From Micromonospora sediminicola (GTDB lineage Bacteria > Actinomycetota > Actinomycetes > Mycobacteriales > Micromonosporaceae): DNA of 64,000 bases. This document shows, piece by piece, positions 16,132-26,400 of this stretch (position 1 is the first letter of the stretch; the number at the start of each line of letters is the position of its first letter). Under the pieces are notes generated by a model that ran no database searches, was not told the DNA's origin, and worked only from the letters and a program-made list of their open reading frames with translations. Location: positions 1,163,001 through 1,227,000 of the forward strand of contig NZ_FLRH01000003.1 of NCBI RefSeq assembly GCF_900089585.1, in the 5' to 3' direction. A program made the translations under genes and the position numbers.

Positions 16132-17093
16132 TGCCCGACTGGTTGGAGCTGGTCCTGCGGGTGGTGGGCGTGCTGGTCGCGTTCCTCACCCTGCCGCTGA
16201 TCGTCGGGCAGGCCGAGCACAAGGTGATGGCCCACATGCAGGGCCGGCTCGGCCCGATGTACGCCGGCGGTTTCCACGGCTGGGCGCAGCTGGTGGCCGA
16301 CGGGATCAAGTTCGTGCAGAAGGAGGACGTCACCCCGCGCGAGGCGGACCGGCCGGTGTTCCGGCTCGCGCCGGCGGTGGCCCTGGTGCCGTACCTGCTC
16401 GCCCTGCTGGTCATCCCGCTCGGGCCGGGTGACCTGGTCGCCCAGCCGCTGGACATCGGCCTGTTCTTCGTGCTCGCGGTGGTGGGCATCGGCGTGCTCG
16501 CGGTGCTCATGTCCGCCTGGGCGTCGGCCAACAAGTACAGCCTGCTCGGCGGGTTGCGCGGCGCCGCCCAGCTGCTCGGCTACGAGCTGCCGCTGGTGCT
16601 GGCCGCCGCCTCGGTGGCGATGGCGGCGGGCACGCTCAGCCTGCCCGGCATCGTGGAGGCGTGGCATCCCTGGTGGCTGCTCTGGCAGGCGCCGGCCATG
16701 GTGATCTTCTTCGTCGCCGGGCTGGCCGAGATCCGCCGCCCGCCGTTCGACATGCCGGTGGCCGACTCCGAGCTGGTCTTCGGCTACATGACCGAGTACA
16801 CCGGCCTGCGCTTCGCGTTCTTCCTGCTGGCCGAGTACGTCGGCATCGTGGTGATCGCGGCGCTGACCACGGTGCTCTTCCTCGGCGGCTGGCAGGGCCC
16901 GTTCGCGGACGCCCAGCTCGGCTGGCTGTGGACGCTGCTGAAGGTGTTCGCGGTCGCCTTCGTGATCATCTGGCTCCGGGTGAGCTACCCGCGGCTGCGC
17001 GAGGACCAGCTCCAGCGCCTCTGCTGGCTGGTCCTGGTCCCCCTGGCCCTGGCCCAGCTGGTCCTCACCGCCGCCGTCCGCCTCGCCCTGTAA
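16131..17093 (+). CDS. nuoH: NADH-quinone oxidoreductase subunit H
   Basis: 320 residues, about eight membrane helices. NuoH forms the quinone chamber at the join of the membrane and peripheral arms. The signatures AEHKVMAHMQGRLGPMYAG near residue 28 and AEIRRPPFDMPVADSELV near residue 200 are intact, as is KFVQKEDVTP. The start ATG overlaps the nuoC stop (TGATG), a sign of coupling. It is followed after 13 bp by palindrome C and then the convergent glutathionyl-hydroquinone-reductase-like gene, so the nuo transcript is likely to end here and restart at nuoI. Confidence 0.95.
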   Translation: MPDWLELVLRVVGVLVAFLTLPLIVGQAEHKVMAHMQGRLGPMYAGGFHGWAQLVADGIKFVQKEDVTPREADRPVFRLAPAVALVPYLLALLVIPLGPGDLVAQPLDIGLFFVLAVVGIGVLAVLMSAWASANKYSLLGGLRGAAQLLGYELPLVLAAASVAMAAGTLSLPGIVEAWHPWWLLWQAPAMVIFFVAGLAEIRRPPFDMPVADSELVFGYMTEYTGLRFAFFLLAEYVGIVVIAALTTVLFLGGWQGPFADAQLGWLWTLLKVFAVAFVIIWLRVSYPRLREDQLQRLCWLVLVPLALAQLVLTAAVRLAL

Positions 17094-17106
17094 CCCCCTC
17101 ACCCCT

Positions 17107-17187
17107 CCTCGTCGATCTTGCGCTTCCGGCCCCGGCGAAAGGTGCGAAAAGCGCGAACCGGGGGCCCGAAGTGCAAGATCGACGAGG
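17107..17187. repeat. Intergenic palindrome C with GTCGATCTTGC termini
   Basis: Perfect 15-bp inverted repeat (17107-17121 with 17173-17187) enclosing 51 nt, between convergent nuoH and the gene ending at 17197. Ends CCTCGTCGATC / GATCGACGAGG match palindromes A and B in style. It may act as a bidirectional terminator. Confidence 0.65.
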
Positions 17188-17196
17188 GGAGAGGGG

Positions 17197-18249
17197 TCAG
17201 GGCAGCGGGGTGTGCGCGGGGTCCACGCGCTCGTCGGGGGTGGGGGGCGGGGGTGGGGTGCCGTCGCCGAAGGGGCGGCCGCCCAGGTCCTCCCGGTCGT
17301 GCGGGGTGAGCCAGTTGCTCAGGTCGGGGCCGAGCGGCACGATGCCGGTCGGGTTGATGTCGCGGTGGACCTCGTAGTAGTGCCGCTTGATGTGGTCGAA
17401 GTCGATCGTGTCGCCGAAGCCCGGGGTCTGGAACAGGTCCCGCGCGTACGCCCACAGCACCGGCATCTCGCTCAGCTTCTGCCGGTTGCACTTGAAGTGC
17501 CCGTGGTAGACCGGGTCGAAGCGGACCAGCGTGGTGAACAGCCGCACGTCCGCCTCGGTGATCGTGTCGCCGACCAGGTAGCGCTGCCCGGCCAGCCGCT
17601 CGCTCAACCAGTCCAACCGGTCGAAGAGCCGGTGGTACGCCCGCTCGTACGCCTCCTGGCTGCCGGCGAATCCGCACCGGTAGACGCCGTTGTTCACGTC
17701 GGCGAAGACCTTCGCGTTGACCTCGTCGATCTCGGCGCGCAGCGGCTCCGGGTAGAGCTGCGGCGCCCCGGGCCGGTGGTGGGCCGTCCATTCGGTCGAC
17801 AGGTCCAGGCTCATCTGCGCGTAGTCGTTGGTCACCACCTGCCCGGTGGGCACGTCCACCAGCGCCGGCACCGTGATACCCCGCTCGTAGCCGGGGAAGC
17901 GGGCGAAGTAGGCGTCGGCGAGCCGCTCGATGCCGAGCACCGGGTCCCGGCCGCCCGGGTCCAGGTCGAACGTCCAGCTCCGCTTGTCGTGGGTGGGCCC
18001 GGCCACGGCCATCGAGATGGCGTCCTCCAGGCCGAGCAGGCGCCGGACGATGATCAGCCGGTTCGCCCACGGGCACGCCCGGCTGACCGCCAGCCGGTAG
18101 CGGCCCGGCTCCACCGGCCAGCCGTCCCGCGCGTCGGCGGTGATCCGGGTGGCGATGTAGCGCTGGTCGCGGGTGAACTCGCCGCCCGGTTCCACGTACT
18201 TGCCGCCGGTCCGGTCGAGAACCTCGTCGTTGCTGCCGGCCACGCCCAC
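17197..18249 (-). CDS. Glutathionyl-hydroquinone reductase family (Xi-class GST-like)
   Basis: 350 residues. The N-terminal thioredoxin-like domain has the catalytic motif RACPWANR near residue 55, and the C-terminal all-helical domain carries the GDTITEADVRLFTTLVRFDPVYHGHFKCN block of the YqjG/ECM4 family. These enzymes reduce S-thiolated hydroquinones, using the cysteine in CPWA. Actinobacteria make mycothiol rather than glutathione, so the natural thiol is probably mycothiol (inference). A proline-rich tail of about 25 residues ends the protein. It is an insertion in the nuo region, opposite in direction. Confidence 0.88.
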   Translation of the reverse strand: MGVAGSNDEVLDRTGGKYVEPGGEFTRDQRYIATRITADARDGWPVEPGRYRLAVSRACPWANRLIIVRRLLGLEDAISMAVAGPTHDKRSWTFDLDPGGRDPVLGIERLADAYFARFPGYERGITVPALVDVPTGQVVTNDYAQMSLDLSTEWTAHHRPGAPQLYPEPLRAEIDEVNAKVFADVNNGVYRCGFAGSQEAYERAYHRLFDRLDWLSERLAGQRYLVGDTITEADVRLFTTLVRFDPVYHGHFKCNRQKLSEMPVLWAYARDLFQTPGFGDTIDFDHIKRHYYEVHRDINPTGIVPLGPDLSNWLTPHDREDLGGRPFGDGTPPPPPTPDERVDPAHTPLP

Positions 18250-18337
18250 CTCCCGAGTTGACTTCCGCCCCCATCATGGTCGCTCCGGCCGGTCCCGGCA
18301 GGCCGAGCGGGCCAGGCAGGGGCATAGGCTGCCGGCC

Positions 18338-18754
18338 GTGACCGATGTGGAGGCGGCGGCCCGACGCTTCATCGCCGACGTGTGGAACGCCGGCCGCGAG
18401 GAGAGCGCGTACGAACTGGTGGCCCCGGACTGCCCCGGGCTGGGCGGCACCGGGCCGGAGGCGACGCTCGCCTGGCACCGGGACCGGCGGGCGTCCTTCC
18501 CCGACCTGCGCTACAAGATCGTCGAGGTGGTGGCCGGCGGCGGACGGGTCGCGGTGCACTGGCGGGCCGCCGGCACGCAGGCCGGGCAGTTCGGCCCGGT
18601 GCCGCCGACCGGCCGGGTGGTCAGCTATTCCGGCGCGACGTTCCTGCGTTTCGACGGCGCCGGCCGGATCGTGGACGTGTGGAGCGTGAACGAGCTGTTC
18701 CAGGTGCTCCAGCAGCTGGGCGTGGAGATGCTGCCCCCGCTCACACCCGGTTGA
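18338..18754 (+). CDS. SnoaL-like / ester cyclase family protein
   Basis: 138 residues of the NTF2-like fold: [12 protein letters not shown] at the start, a central [28 protein letters not shown] and a final segment with [20 protein letters not shown]. Proteins of this type are polyketide cyclase-like or of unknown substrate; no catalytic Asp/His set can be assigned with confidence. The GTG at 18338 fits the usual family length. It is divergent from the GST-like gene (88 bp gap) and sits before nuoI on the same strand. Confidence 0.75.
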   Translation: MTDVEAAARRFIADVWNAGREESAYELVAPDCPGLGGTGPEATLAWHRDRRASFPDLRYKIVEVVAGGGRVAVHWRAAGTQAGQFGPVPPTGRVVSYSGATFLRFDGAGRIVDVWSVNELFQVLQQLGVEMLPPLTPG

Positions 18755-18815
18755 TCGTCCGCCAAGAGTCGGGGGGTGGTCGCGCGCGCACGGGCCACAG
18801 GGCAGGATGGGCGGC

Positions 18816-19403
18816 ATGAGCGAGCACGGTGGAGTGCCCGGCGCCGGGCTGGTGAAGGGGCTGGCGGTCACGTTGAAGACGATGACCCGCCGCTCGACCA
18901 CTCAGCAGTACCCGGACGTGGCCCCCGAGTTGCCGCCCCGCTCCCGCGGCGTGATCGCGCTGCTGGAGGAGAACTGCACGGTCTGCATGCTCTGCGCCCG
19001 CGAGTGCCCGGACTGGTGCATCTACATCGACTCGCACAAGGAGGAGGTGGCGGTGCCCGGCGCCGCCCGCCCCCGCCAGCGCAACGTGCTCGACAAGTTC
19101 GACATCGACTTCTCGCTCTGCATGTACTGCGGCATCTGCATCGAGGTCTGCCCGTTCGACGCGCTCTACTGGTCGCCCGAGTTCGAGTACGCCGAGTACG
19201 ACATCAAGGACCTGCTGCACGACAAGGACCACCTGGGCGAGTGGATGGCCACCGTGCCCCCACCGCCGGCCCACGACCCGCTCGGTGACCCCTCGAAGGA
19301 GGAGACCACCGCCGCCCGCAAGGCCGCCGGCCCGCCCGCCCGTCCGGCCCCGACCCGGGTACGCCCCGAGGCCGACGAGCCGGGCGGAGGCGCGGCCTCG
19401 TGA
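18816..19403 (+). CDS. nuoI: NADH-quinone oxidoreductase subunit I
   Basis: 195 residues with two 4Fe-4S motifs: [15 protein letters not shown] near residues 54-68 and [15 protein letters not shown] near residues 101-115, the N6a/N6b clusters of complex I. A disordered Pro/Ala tail of about 45 residues follows. An ATG at 18807 is also in frame; I prefer 18816 because AGGA at 18804-18807 is then correctly spaced. The protein closely follows the second-copy NuoI type I recall from Streptomyces. The stop overlaps the GTG of nuoJ by four bases; nuoI-J-K-L-M-N are all overlapping and form one operon. Confidence 0.93.
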   Translation: MSEHGGVPGAGLVKGLAVTLKTMTRRSTTQQYPDVAPELPPRSRGVIALLEENCTVCMLCARECPDWCIYIDSHKEEVAVPGAARPRQRNVLDKFDIDFSLCMYCGICIEVCPFDALYWSPEFEYAEYDIKDLLHDKDHLGEWMATVPPPPAHDPLGDPSKEETTAARKAAGPPARPAPTRVRPEADEPGGGAAS

Positions 19404-20059
19404 CCGGCGCGGACGTGCTGCTGCTCGCCCTCGGCGCGGTCGCGGTGGGCGCGGGCGCGCTGGTGGTGGCCACCCGGCACCTGGTCCGGGCCGGGTTGTG
19501 GCTGGTGGTCTGCCTGGGCGCGCTGGCCGGCGACTACCTGGTGCTCACCGCCGAGCTGGTGGCCTGGGTGCAGGTGCTGATCTACGTGGGCGCGGTGGTG
19601 GTGCTGCTGCTGTTCGCGGTGATGCTGACCCGCGCCCCGATCGGCCCCTCCGACGACCTGGACCGGCCCGGCTGGCCGGCCGCGCTGGTCGGCGCCGGCA
19701 GCGGTCTCGGCCTGGCCGTGCTGCTGGTCGACGCGTTCCGCTGGTCCCGGGTGGAACTGCCCGCCGCAGGCACCGCCGAGCGCCTCGGCGAGCAGGTGTT
19801 CCGCTCCTGGGTGCTGCCGTTCGAGGTGCTCTCGGTGCTGCTGCTCGCCGCGCTGGTCGGCGCGATCGTGCTCTCCCGGCCGGACATCGGCCGCCCGTCT
19901 CCGTCCGGCCCGACCGTGGCGCCGGCCGCCGGCAGCGGCCCGGTGGGCCCGCCGGGCCCGCCCGCCGCGTCCGACGGCACCGAACAGACCGTGGCGGCCG
20001 CGCCGTCCGGACCGACGGGCCCGCCCGCCGTGGCCGCCGACGAGGGCGGGCGCCGGTGA
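19400..20059 (+). CDS. nuoJ: NADH-quinone oxidoreductase subunit J
   Basis: 219 residues with about five membrane helices, the antiporter-associated NuoJ subunit. The central [20 protein letters not shown] around residues 53-72 is the conserved third helix. The C-terminal 55 residues are a Pro/Ala/Gly-rich cytoplasmic tail. Starts at GTG 19400 within the nuoI stop and ends within the nuoK start. Confidence 0.92.
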   Translation: MTGADVLLLALGAVAVGAGALVVATRHLVRAGLWLVVCLGALAGDYLVLTAELVAWVQVLIYVGAVVVLLLFAVMLTRAPIGPSDDLDRPGWPAALVGAGSGLGLAVLLVDAFRWSRVELPAAGTAERLGEQVFRSWVLPFEVLSVLLLAALVGAIVLSRPDIGRPSPSGPTVAPAAGSGPVGPPGPPAASDGTEQTVAAAPSGPTGPPAVAADEGGRR

Positions 20060-20430
20060 GGCCGGTCATCCCGTACGTCACCGCCGCGCTCCTGTTCGGC
20101 CTCGGCGTCTACGGCGTGCTGCGCCGGCGCAACGCGGTGCTGGTGCTGATGGCGGTGGAGTTGATGCTCAACGCGGTCAACCTGGTCCTGGTCACCGCCG
20201 ACACCACGGTCCGGGCGGCGCTGCCGCACTCCGGGCAGGTGTTCGCGCTGTTCGTCATCGTGCTCGCCGCCGCCGAGATCGGTGTCGGGCTGGCCATCGT
20301 GCTCCAGCTCTACCGGCTGCGGGCCAGCGTCACGGTCGACGACGTCCCGCTCGGCGAGCGGGCGCCGGCCGTGCCGGACGAGGTGCGCCAGGGGCGACCC
20401 GCGGGTGTGCCGGACGAGGTGCGCCGATGA
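20056..20430 (+). CDS. nuoK: NADH-quinone oxidoreductase subunit K
   Basis: 124 residues; three membrane helices with the conserved glutamates in [17 protein letters not shown] (near residue 36) and in [17 protein letters not shown] (near residue 73), which lie in the proton path. A hydrophilic tail of about 35 residues contains two PDEVRQ/PDEVRR repeats. GTG start at 20056 overlaps the nuoJ stop by four bases, and the end overlaps the ATG of nuoL. Confidence 0.93.
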   Translation: MRPVIPYVTAALLFGLGVYGVLRRRNAVLVLMAVELMLNAVNLVLVTADTTVRAALPHSGQVFALFVIVLAAAEIGVGLAIVLQLYRLRASVTVDDVPLGERAPAVPDEVRQGRPAGVPDEVRR

Positions 20431-22355
20431 GCACGTCGACGCTGTGGCTCGCGGCGGCGCTGCCGGGCGCGCCGCTGGTCGCCGGCCTGGTCGGGCTGCT
20501 GCTGCCGCCCGCGTCGAGCGGGGACCGGGCGCCGGCCCGCCGGTCGGCCGTCGCGCTGGGCGTGGCCGGCGCGGCGGTGGCCCTGCTGGCCGCGCTGGTG
20601 CTGCTGGTCCGGGTGGACGGGCCGGTCGAGGCGGCCACCACCTGGGTCGACCTGGGCGGCCTGCGGGTCACGCTGGGCCTGCGGCTGGACGGCGTGGCGG
20701 TGCTGGTCGCCACCGCCGTCGCCGCGGTGGCGCTGGCGGTGCAGGTCTACTCGACCGGCTACCTGCGGCGCGGCCCGCACGACGACGTCGACGTCGACCA
20801 CCGCTACCCGCCGTACGCGGCGCAGCTCAGCCTCTTCACCGCCGCCATGCTCACCGTGGTGGTGTCCGGTGACCTGATCATGCTGCTGGTCGGCTGGGAG
20901 GTGATGGGCATCTGCTCGTACCTGCTCATCGCCCACGACCGGCGGCTGCCCGAGGCGCCCGGCGCGGCGGTCAAGGCGTTCCTGGTCACCCGGGTGGGTG
21001 ACGTCGGCTTCCTGCTCGGCATCGCGCTGCTCGGGGTAAGCGCGGGCAGCTTCCGGATCGCCGACGTGCTGGCCCACGACTACGGCGCCGGCACGCTGAC
21101 CGCCGCCTGCCTGCTGCTGCTCGCCGGCGTGGCGGGCAAGAGCGCCCAGTTCCCGTTGCACACCTGGCTGCCCGACGCGATGGCCGGCCCGACGCCGGTC
21201 TCCGCGCTGATCCACGCCGCCACCATGGTCGCCGCCGGGGTGTACGCGGTGGCCCGGCTGTTCCCGCTGTTCGAGCGGGCCCCGGCCGCGCTCGCCGTGC
21301 TGGGCGTGATGGCGTCGGTGACCATCCTGCTCGGCGCGTTCGCCGCCACCGCCCAGGACGACATCAAGCGGGTGCTCGCCTGGTCGACGGTCTCCCAGAT
21401 CGGCTACATGACCGGCGCGCTGGCGGTCGGCGCGCCGGCCGCCGCGCTGTTCCATCTGCTCACCCACGCCGCGTTCAAGGCGCTGCTGTTCCTCGCCGCC
21501 GGCGCGGTGATCCACGCCGTGGGCACCACGCTGATGTCCCGGATGGGTGGCCTGCGGGCCGGCATGCCGGTCACGTTCTGGTGCATGGTGGTCGGCCTCG
21601 GCGCGTTGGCCGGGGTGCCGCCGCTGTCCGGCTTCTGGAGCAAGGACGGCGTGCTCGCCGCCGCCGAGGCCGCCGCGCTGGACGGGGCCGGCCCGACCGC
21701 GCCCTGGGTGGGCTGGCTGGTCTGGCTGGCCGGGCTGCTCGGTGTCGCGGTCACCGCCTGGTACGCGACCCGCCTGCTGCTGCGCACCTTCTTCGGCGCC
21801 ACCCGGATGCCGCTGGTCCGGCCGCACGACCCGCCGGCGTCACTGCGCCTGCCGGTGCTGCTGCTCGCGGTCCCGGCCGCGCTGCTCGGCCTGGCCGCCT
21901 TCCTGCCCTGGTTCGCCGACCGCCTGCGGGTGCCGGCCGACGAGGCCACCGGCGAGGCGGTGGAGCTGGTCCACCTCGCGCCGAACCTGATCCTGCCGTT
22001 CCTGCTGCTGCTGGTCGGCGCGGGCGTCGCCTGGGCCGGCTGGCGCCGCGACCCGGCCGCCGACCCGGCCCGCTTCCTGGGCCCGCTGCGGCCGGTGTTC
22101 GCCCGGGCGTTCCGGCTCGACGACGTCCAGCACGCCCTCGTCGTACGCCCGACCGGCGCGCTGGCGCGGGCCGTGCGGACCGGCGACGAGCTGGGCGTGG
22201 ACGGCCTGGTCGAGGGGAGCGGCCGGGCGGCGGTGGAGCTGGGCGGCGGGCTGGCCGCGCTGCACCGGGCGGCGTTGCCGCGCGCGGCGGCCGGCGTGCT
22301 GGCCGGCGCGCTGCTGATCGGCCTGGCGGTCGCCCTGATCGGAGTCACCTCATGA
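20427..22355 (+). CDS. nuoL: NADH-quinone oxidoreductase subunit L
   Basis: 642 residues with about fifteen membrane helices, the distal proton-pumping antiporter-like subunit. Conserved parts include [15 protein letters not shown] (with the key glutamate), [34 protein letters not shown] and the lysine-bearing [18 protein letters not shown]. The C-terminal region reaches past the core as expected for the lateral helix. ATG start overlaps nuoK; end overlaps nuoM. Confidence 0.95.
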   Translation: MSTSTLWLAAALPGAPLVAGLVGLLLPPASSGDRAPARRSAVALGVAGAAVALLAALVLLVRVDGPVEAATTWVDLGGLRVTLGLRLDGVAVLVATAVAAVALAVQVYSTGYLRRGPHDDVDVDHRYPPYAAQLSLFTAAMLTVVVSGDLIMLLVGWEVMGICSYLLIAHDRRLPEAPGAAVKAFLVTRVGDVGFLLGIALLGVSAGSFRIADVLAHDYGAGTLTAACLLLLAGVAGKSAQFPLHTWLPDAMAGPTPVSALIHAATMVAAGVYAVARLFPLFERAPAALAVLGVMASVTILLGAFAATAQDDIKRVLAWSTVSQIGYMTGALAVGAPAAALFHLLTHAAFKALLFLAAGAVIHAVGTTLMSRMGGLRAGMPVTFWCMVVGLGALAGVPPLSGFWSKDGVLAAAEAAALDGAGPTAPWVGWLVWLAGLLGVAVTAWYATRLLLRTFFGATRMPLVRPHDPPASLRLPVLLLAVPAALLGLAAFLPWFADRLRVPADEATGEAVELVHLAPNLILPFLLLLVGAGVAWAGWRRDPAADPARFLGPLRPVFARAFRLDDVQHALVVRPTGALARAVRTGDELGVDGLVEGSGRAAVELGGGLAALHRAALPRAAAGVLAGALLIGLAVALIGVTS

Positions 22356-23857
22356 CGTTCGGGCAGGTCCTGCTGGTCGCGGTGCTCGCGGTCCCGGCGC
22401 TGGGCGCGATCGCGACCGCGGCCGTGCCCGGGGACCGGGCCGGCCGGCTGGTCGGCACCGTCGCCGCCGCGCTGACGCTGCTGGCGACGCTGCCGCTGGT
22501 CGGTGGCGAGCACGGCTGGTTCGGGTACGGGCCGCGCCCGGCCGTGCAGCCCTGGCACCGGCTCGACCTGCCGTGGGTGCCCGGGCTCGACCTGCGTTTC
22601 CACCTCGGGGTGGACGGCATCTCCTGGCCGCTGGTGGTGCTGACCGCGCTGCTCACGCTGCTGTGCTGCGCGTACACGCTGTGGCGGGTGCCGGCCGGCG
22701 GCGGCAGCGGGCGGGCCCTGGTGGCGCTGCTGCTGGTGGTCGAGGTGGGCATCCTCGGCACGTTCCTCGCGCTCGACCTGGTGCTCTTCTTCCTCTTCTT
22801 CGAGGTCGTCCTCCTGCCCATGTACGCGATCATCGCCGGCTGGGGCGGGGACGACCGGCGGCGCGCGGCGCGCAAGTTCGCGCTCTACACGCTGTTCGGC
22901 TCGGTGCTGCTGCTGGTCGGCGTCTACGTGGTGGTGGCCGAGGCGGGCACCGCCGACCTGGTCGCGTTGACCGGCGGCGTCGGCCTGTCCCGGGGCACCC
23001 AGTTCGCCGCGTTCACGCTGCTGGCGCTGGCGTTCGCGGTGAAGAGCCCGCTCTGGCCGCTGCACTCGTGGCTGCCCGACGCGCACACCCAGGCGCCCAC
23101 CGTCGGCAGCGTGATCCTCGCCGGGGTGCTGCTCAAGATGGGCACGTACGGGCTGATCCGGGTCGCCGTCGGGGTGGCGCCGGAGGGCGCCCGCTGGGCG
23201 TCGCCGGCGCTCGGCGTGCTCGCCGTGGCGGCCATTCTGGTCGGCGGCCTGGTCTGCCTGGCGCAGGACGACCTGAAACGGCTGATCGCCTACTCCAGCG
23301 TGGGCCACATGGGCTTCGTGCTGCTCGGCGTGGCCACGCTCACCGCCACCGGGCTCCAGGCCGCGTTGATCGGCAACATCGCCCACGGGGTCATCACCGG
23401 CCTGCTGTTCTTCCTGGCCGGCGCGGTCAAGGACCGGACGCACACCGGCGCGCTGGCCGAGCTGTCCGGGCTGCGGGAGACCGCGCCCCGGCTGGCCGGG
23501 CTGCTCGGCTTCGCGGCGGTCGCCTCGCTGGGGCTGCCCGGGCTGGCCGGCTTCTGGGGTGAGGCGTTCGCGGTGGTGGCGGCCGTGCGGCGGGGCGGCC
23601 CGCTGTGGCTGACGCTGGCCGTGCTGGCGGCGCTGGGCGGGGCGCTGACCGCCGCGTACTTCCTCCGGCTGCTGCGCCGGGTCACCCACGGCCGGCCCAG
23701 CCCGGCGGTGGCCGGCCTCACGCCCGGCCTGGCCGGCGCGGAACTGACCGCCTGGGCGCCGCTGGTGCTGCTCGCCCTCGCGGTCGGCCTGGCGCCCGCG
23801 CTGGTCCTCTCCTACGCCTCCGGCCCGGTGGAGGCCCTGCTGGGGGTCGTCCCATGA
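22352..23857 (+). CDS. nuoM: NADH-quinone oxidoreductase subunit M
   Basis: 501 residues, about fourteen membrane helices, antiporter-like subunit. It shows LFFLFFEVVLLPMYAIIAGWGG (pumping glutamate), KSPLWPLHSWLPDAHTQAPTVGSV and AYSSVGHMGFVLLG. ATG at 22352 overlaps the nuoL stop by four bases; the stop overlaps nuoN. Confidence 0.95.
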   Translation: MTFGQVLLVAVLAVPALGAIATAAVPGDRAGRLVGTVAAALTLLATLPLVGGEHGWFGYGPRPAVQPWHRLDLPWVPGLDLRFHLGVDGISWPLVVLTALLTLLCCAYTLWRVPAGGGSGRALVALLLVVEVGILGTFLALDLVLFFLFFEVVLLPMYAIIAGWGGDDRRRAARKFALYTLFGSVLLLVGVYVVVAEAGTADLVALTGGVGLSRGTQFAAFTLLALAFAVKSPLWPLHSWLPDAHTQAPTVGSVILAGVLLKMGTYGLIRVAVGVAPEGARWASPALGVLAVAAILVGGLVCLAQDDLKRLIAYSSVGHMGFVLLGVATLTATGLQAALIGNIAHGVITGLLFFLAGAVKDRTHTGALAELSGLRETAPRLAGLLGFAAVASLGLPGLAGFWGEAFAVVAAVRRGGPLWLTLAVLAALGGALTAAYFLRLLRRVTHGRPSPAVAGLTPGLAGAELTAWAPLVLLALAVGLAPALVLSYASGPVEALLGVVP

Positions 23858-25323
23858 GCCTGGTGCAGAGCGTCGACAACGTGGCGCTGCTGCCGGCGTA
23901 CCTGGCCGCCGGCACGGCCGTGCTGGTGCTCCTCGTCGACCTGCTGGTGGCACGCCCCGCCGTCACGGTCGCCGTGGCGTCGCTCGGCGCGGCCGGCACG
24001 GCGACGGGTGCCGGGCTCGTCGGCGCTGCCGGCGACCGCCGCACGTTCTGTGTCGCGGCGGACTGCTCCTGGGTGTGGAACGGCCGGGCCGCCCTGGTGG
24101 CGGTGGTGGTCGCCCTGCTCACCCTCGGTGTGCTGGCCATCTCCGGCCCGCTGCTGCGCGCCGGGCGTACCCCGACCGGCGAATACTGCTTCCTGCTCGC
24201 CTGCGCGATGACCGGCGGCGTGGTGCTCGGCGCGGCCGGCGACCTGATCACCCTCGTCGTGGCGCTGGAGACGCTGACCCTGCCGCTCTACGTGCTGGTC
24301 GGGCTGCGGCGGGGCAGCCTGGCCGGCGCCGAGGCGGCGGTGACGTTCTTCGTGGTCAGCGTGGTCGCCACCACGGTGACACTGCTCGGCGCGGCGCTGC
24401 TCTACGCGGTGACCGGCACGCTGCACCTGGACCGGCTCGGCGCCACGCTGGCCGCCCGCAACGACCTGACCGACCTGCCGCTGACCGCGGTCGCGGTGGC
24501 GCTGGTGGTGGCCGGGCTGGCGTTCAAGGTCGCCGCGGTGCCGTTCCACGCCTGGGCGCCGGCCACCTACGACGGCGCGCCGCTGCCGGTGGCCGCCTAC
24601 CTGTCGACCGCCTCGAAGCTGGGCGGCGTGGTGGCGCTGCTGGCGGTGGTGCAGCGGTCGCTGCCGGGCGAGGTGACCGGTCCGGTGCTGGCGGTGCTGG
24701 CGGTGCTGACCATGACCGTGGGCAACCTGGTGGCGCTGCGGCAGCGGCGTACCGTGCGGTTGCTGGCCTGGTCGTCGGTGGCGCAGGCGGGCTACATCCT
24801 GGCCCCGCTGGGCGCGCTGGCGCTGGCCGCCGGGCGCACCCCCGACGCCCGGGCCGGGGCCTACGCGGCGGCGGTCGCGTACACCGTCTTCTTCGTGCTG
24901 CTGGAGCTGGCCGCGTTCGCCGCGGTGGTGGCGTTGCGGCCGGCGGACGGCGACGGCGGCACGCTGGCCGACCTGCGCGGCGCGGCCCGCCGGCACCCGT
25001 GGGTGGGCGGCGCGTTCGCGCTGGCGCTGATCGGGCTGGCCGGCCTGCCGCCGGGGCTGGCCGGGCTGTTCGCGAAGGTGACGGTGGTGCGGTCGCTGCT
25101 GGCCGGGCACGCCGGCTGGCTGGCCCTGGTGGTGGCGTTGAACGCGGTGCTCGGCCTGGCCTACTACCTGCGGGTGGCCGCGTCGGTCTACGCCACGCCC
25201 GGCCCGGCCGCCGCCCCGCTCCGTCCGGCGCGCCTGGTGCTGGTGGCGCTCGGCGTGGCGACCGTGGCGGCCGTGGTGATCGGTGTCGCACCGCAGCTCG
25301 TGCTGGACGTCGCGGCGCGCTGA
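23854..25323 (+). CDS. nuoN: NADH-quinone oxidoreductase subunit N
   Basis: 489 residues, antiporter-like subunit N. Conserved elements are LVVALETLTLPLYVLVGLRRG, KVAAVPFHAWAPATYDGAPLPVAAYL (split over helices 7-8) and LAWSSVAQAGYILAPLG. It is the last gene of the nuoIJKLMN operon. The 150 bp to htpX hold no hairpin I can define. Confidence 0.94.
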   Translation: MSLVQSVDNVALLPAYLAAGTAVLVLLVDLLVARPAVTVAVASLGAAGTATGAGLVGAAGDRRTFCVAADCSWVWNGRAALVAVVVALLTLGVLAISGPLLRAGRTPTGEYCFLLACAMTGGVVLGAAGDLITLVVALETLTLPLYVLVGLRRGSLAGAEAAVTFFVVSVVATTVTLLGAALLYAVTGTLHLDRLGATLAARNDLTDLPLTAVAVALVVAGLAFKVAAVPFHAWAPATYDGAPLPVAAYLSTASKLGGVVALLAVVQRSLPGEVTGPVLAVLAVLTMTVGNLVALRQRRTVRLLAWSSVAQAGYILAPLGALALAAGRTPDARAGAYAAAVAYTVFFVLLELAAFAAVVALRPADGDGGTLADLRGAARRHPWVGGAFALALIGLAGLPPGLAGLFAKVTVVRSLLAGHAGWLALVVALNAVLGLAYYLRVAASVYATPGPAAAPLRPARLVLVALGVATVAAVVIGVAPQLVLDVAAR

Positions 25324-25473
25324 GGCGGTTCGTGCCCGGGTGGGCGGTTGGTTCAGCGGGCACACAGCGATCCCCAGCCAACTTTCAGCCATGAGCCGGA
25401 TGGTTGACGGGTACCGGTGTGTTGAACCGGTCAGCGGGTCCCCCGCGTGGGCCCGCGCACCGAAGGAGCGATC

Positions 25474-26352
25474 GTGCATCACAACCGTCTGAAGACCGCA
25501 GCGCTGCTCGGCCTGTTGACCTCGCTGATCCTCGCGGTCGGCTACTGGTTCGGCGGTAGCGGCGGTCTCGTCATCGCCGTCGTCGTCTCGTTGCTGATGA
25601 ACGGCGTGACCTACTTCTACTCCGACAAGCTCGCCCTGCGCTCGATGCGGGCGCAACCGGTCAGCGAGGCCCAGTTCCCCGAGCTGTACCGGATGGTGCG
25701 GGAGCTCTCCACCCAGGCCGGCAAGCCGATGCCCCGGCTCTACGTGAGCCCGACGGCGCAGCCCAACGCGTTCGCCACCGGCCGCAACCCGGAGCACGCG
25801 GCGGTCTGCGTCACCCAGGGGATCGTGGAGATCCTCGACTACCGGGAGCTGCGCGGTGTGATCGGGCACGAGCTGTCCCACGTCTACAACCGGGACATCC
25901 TGATCTCCAGCGTGGCGGCGGGCCTGGCCGGCATCATCACCATGTTGGCCAACATCGCCTGGTTCATCCCGCTCGGCTCCTCCGACGACGAGGACGCCCC
26001 GAACCCGGCCGTGCTGCTGCTCACCCTGATCCTCGGCCCGATCGCGGCGACCGTGATCCAGCTGGCGATCAGCCGCAGCCGCGAATACCAGGCCGACGCG
26101 TCCGGCGCCGAGCTGAGCCGCGACCCGCTCGCCCTGGCCAGCGCCCTCCGGAAGATCCACATGGGTACGCAGAGCCGCCCGCTGGCGCCGCAGGGCCAGC
26201 TCACCAGCACCGCCCACCTGATGATCGACAACCCGTTCAAGCGGGGCGGCGGCATCGCCGCGATGTTCGCCACCCACCCGCCGATGGAGCAGCGGGTGGC
26301 CCGCCTGGAGCAGATGGCCCGCAACTCCGGGCCGGTGCAGTTCCAGCGCTGA
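25474..26352 (+). CDS. htpX: Membrane zinc protease HtpX
   Basis: 292 residues. HtpX is a membrane metalloprotease that degrades misfolded membrane proteins. Two N-terminal helices (residues 7-27 and 31-50) precede the cytoplasmic catalytic domain with the zinc motif HELSH at residues 132-136 and the third ligand glutamate in [12 protein letters not shown] about 75 residues later; a further hydrophobic hairpin lies between. The GTG at 25474 has GAAGGAG spaced four bases upstream, which decides it over the frame start at 25447. It ends before a strong terminator. Confidence 0.94.
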   Translation: MHHNRLKTAALLGLLTSLILAVGYWFGGSGGLVIAVVVSLLMNGVTYFYSDKLALRSMRAQPVSEAQFPELYRMVRELSTQAGKPMPRLYVSPTAQPNAFATGRNPEHAAVCVTQGIVEILDYRELRGVIGHELSHVYNRDILISSVAAGLAGIITMLANIAWFIPLGSSDDEDAPNPAVLLLTLILGPIAATVIQLAISRSREYQADASGAELSRDPLALASALRKIHMGTQSRPLAPQGQLTSTAHLMIDNPFKRGGGIAAMFATHPPMEQRVARLEQMARNSGPVQFQR

Positions 26353-26366
26353 CCCGCCGCACTCCG

Positions 26367-26400
26367 CACCGCGCCCGCGTCCCACGACGCGGGCGCGGTG
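26367..26400 (+). terminator. htpX terminator
   Basis: Perfect 15-bp stem (26367-26381 with 26386-26400) and a CCAC loop, 14 bases after the htpX stop. Confidence 0.8.

Noticed and set aside
13931..16534. 867-codon minus-strand frame over the dehydrogenase and nuoC region
   Set aside because: It crosses two well-supported genes in a different frame and encodes low-complexity Arg/Pro.
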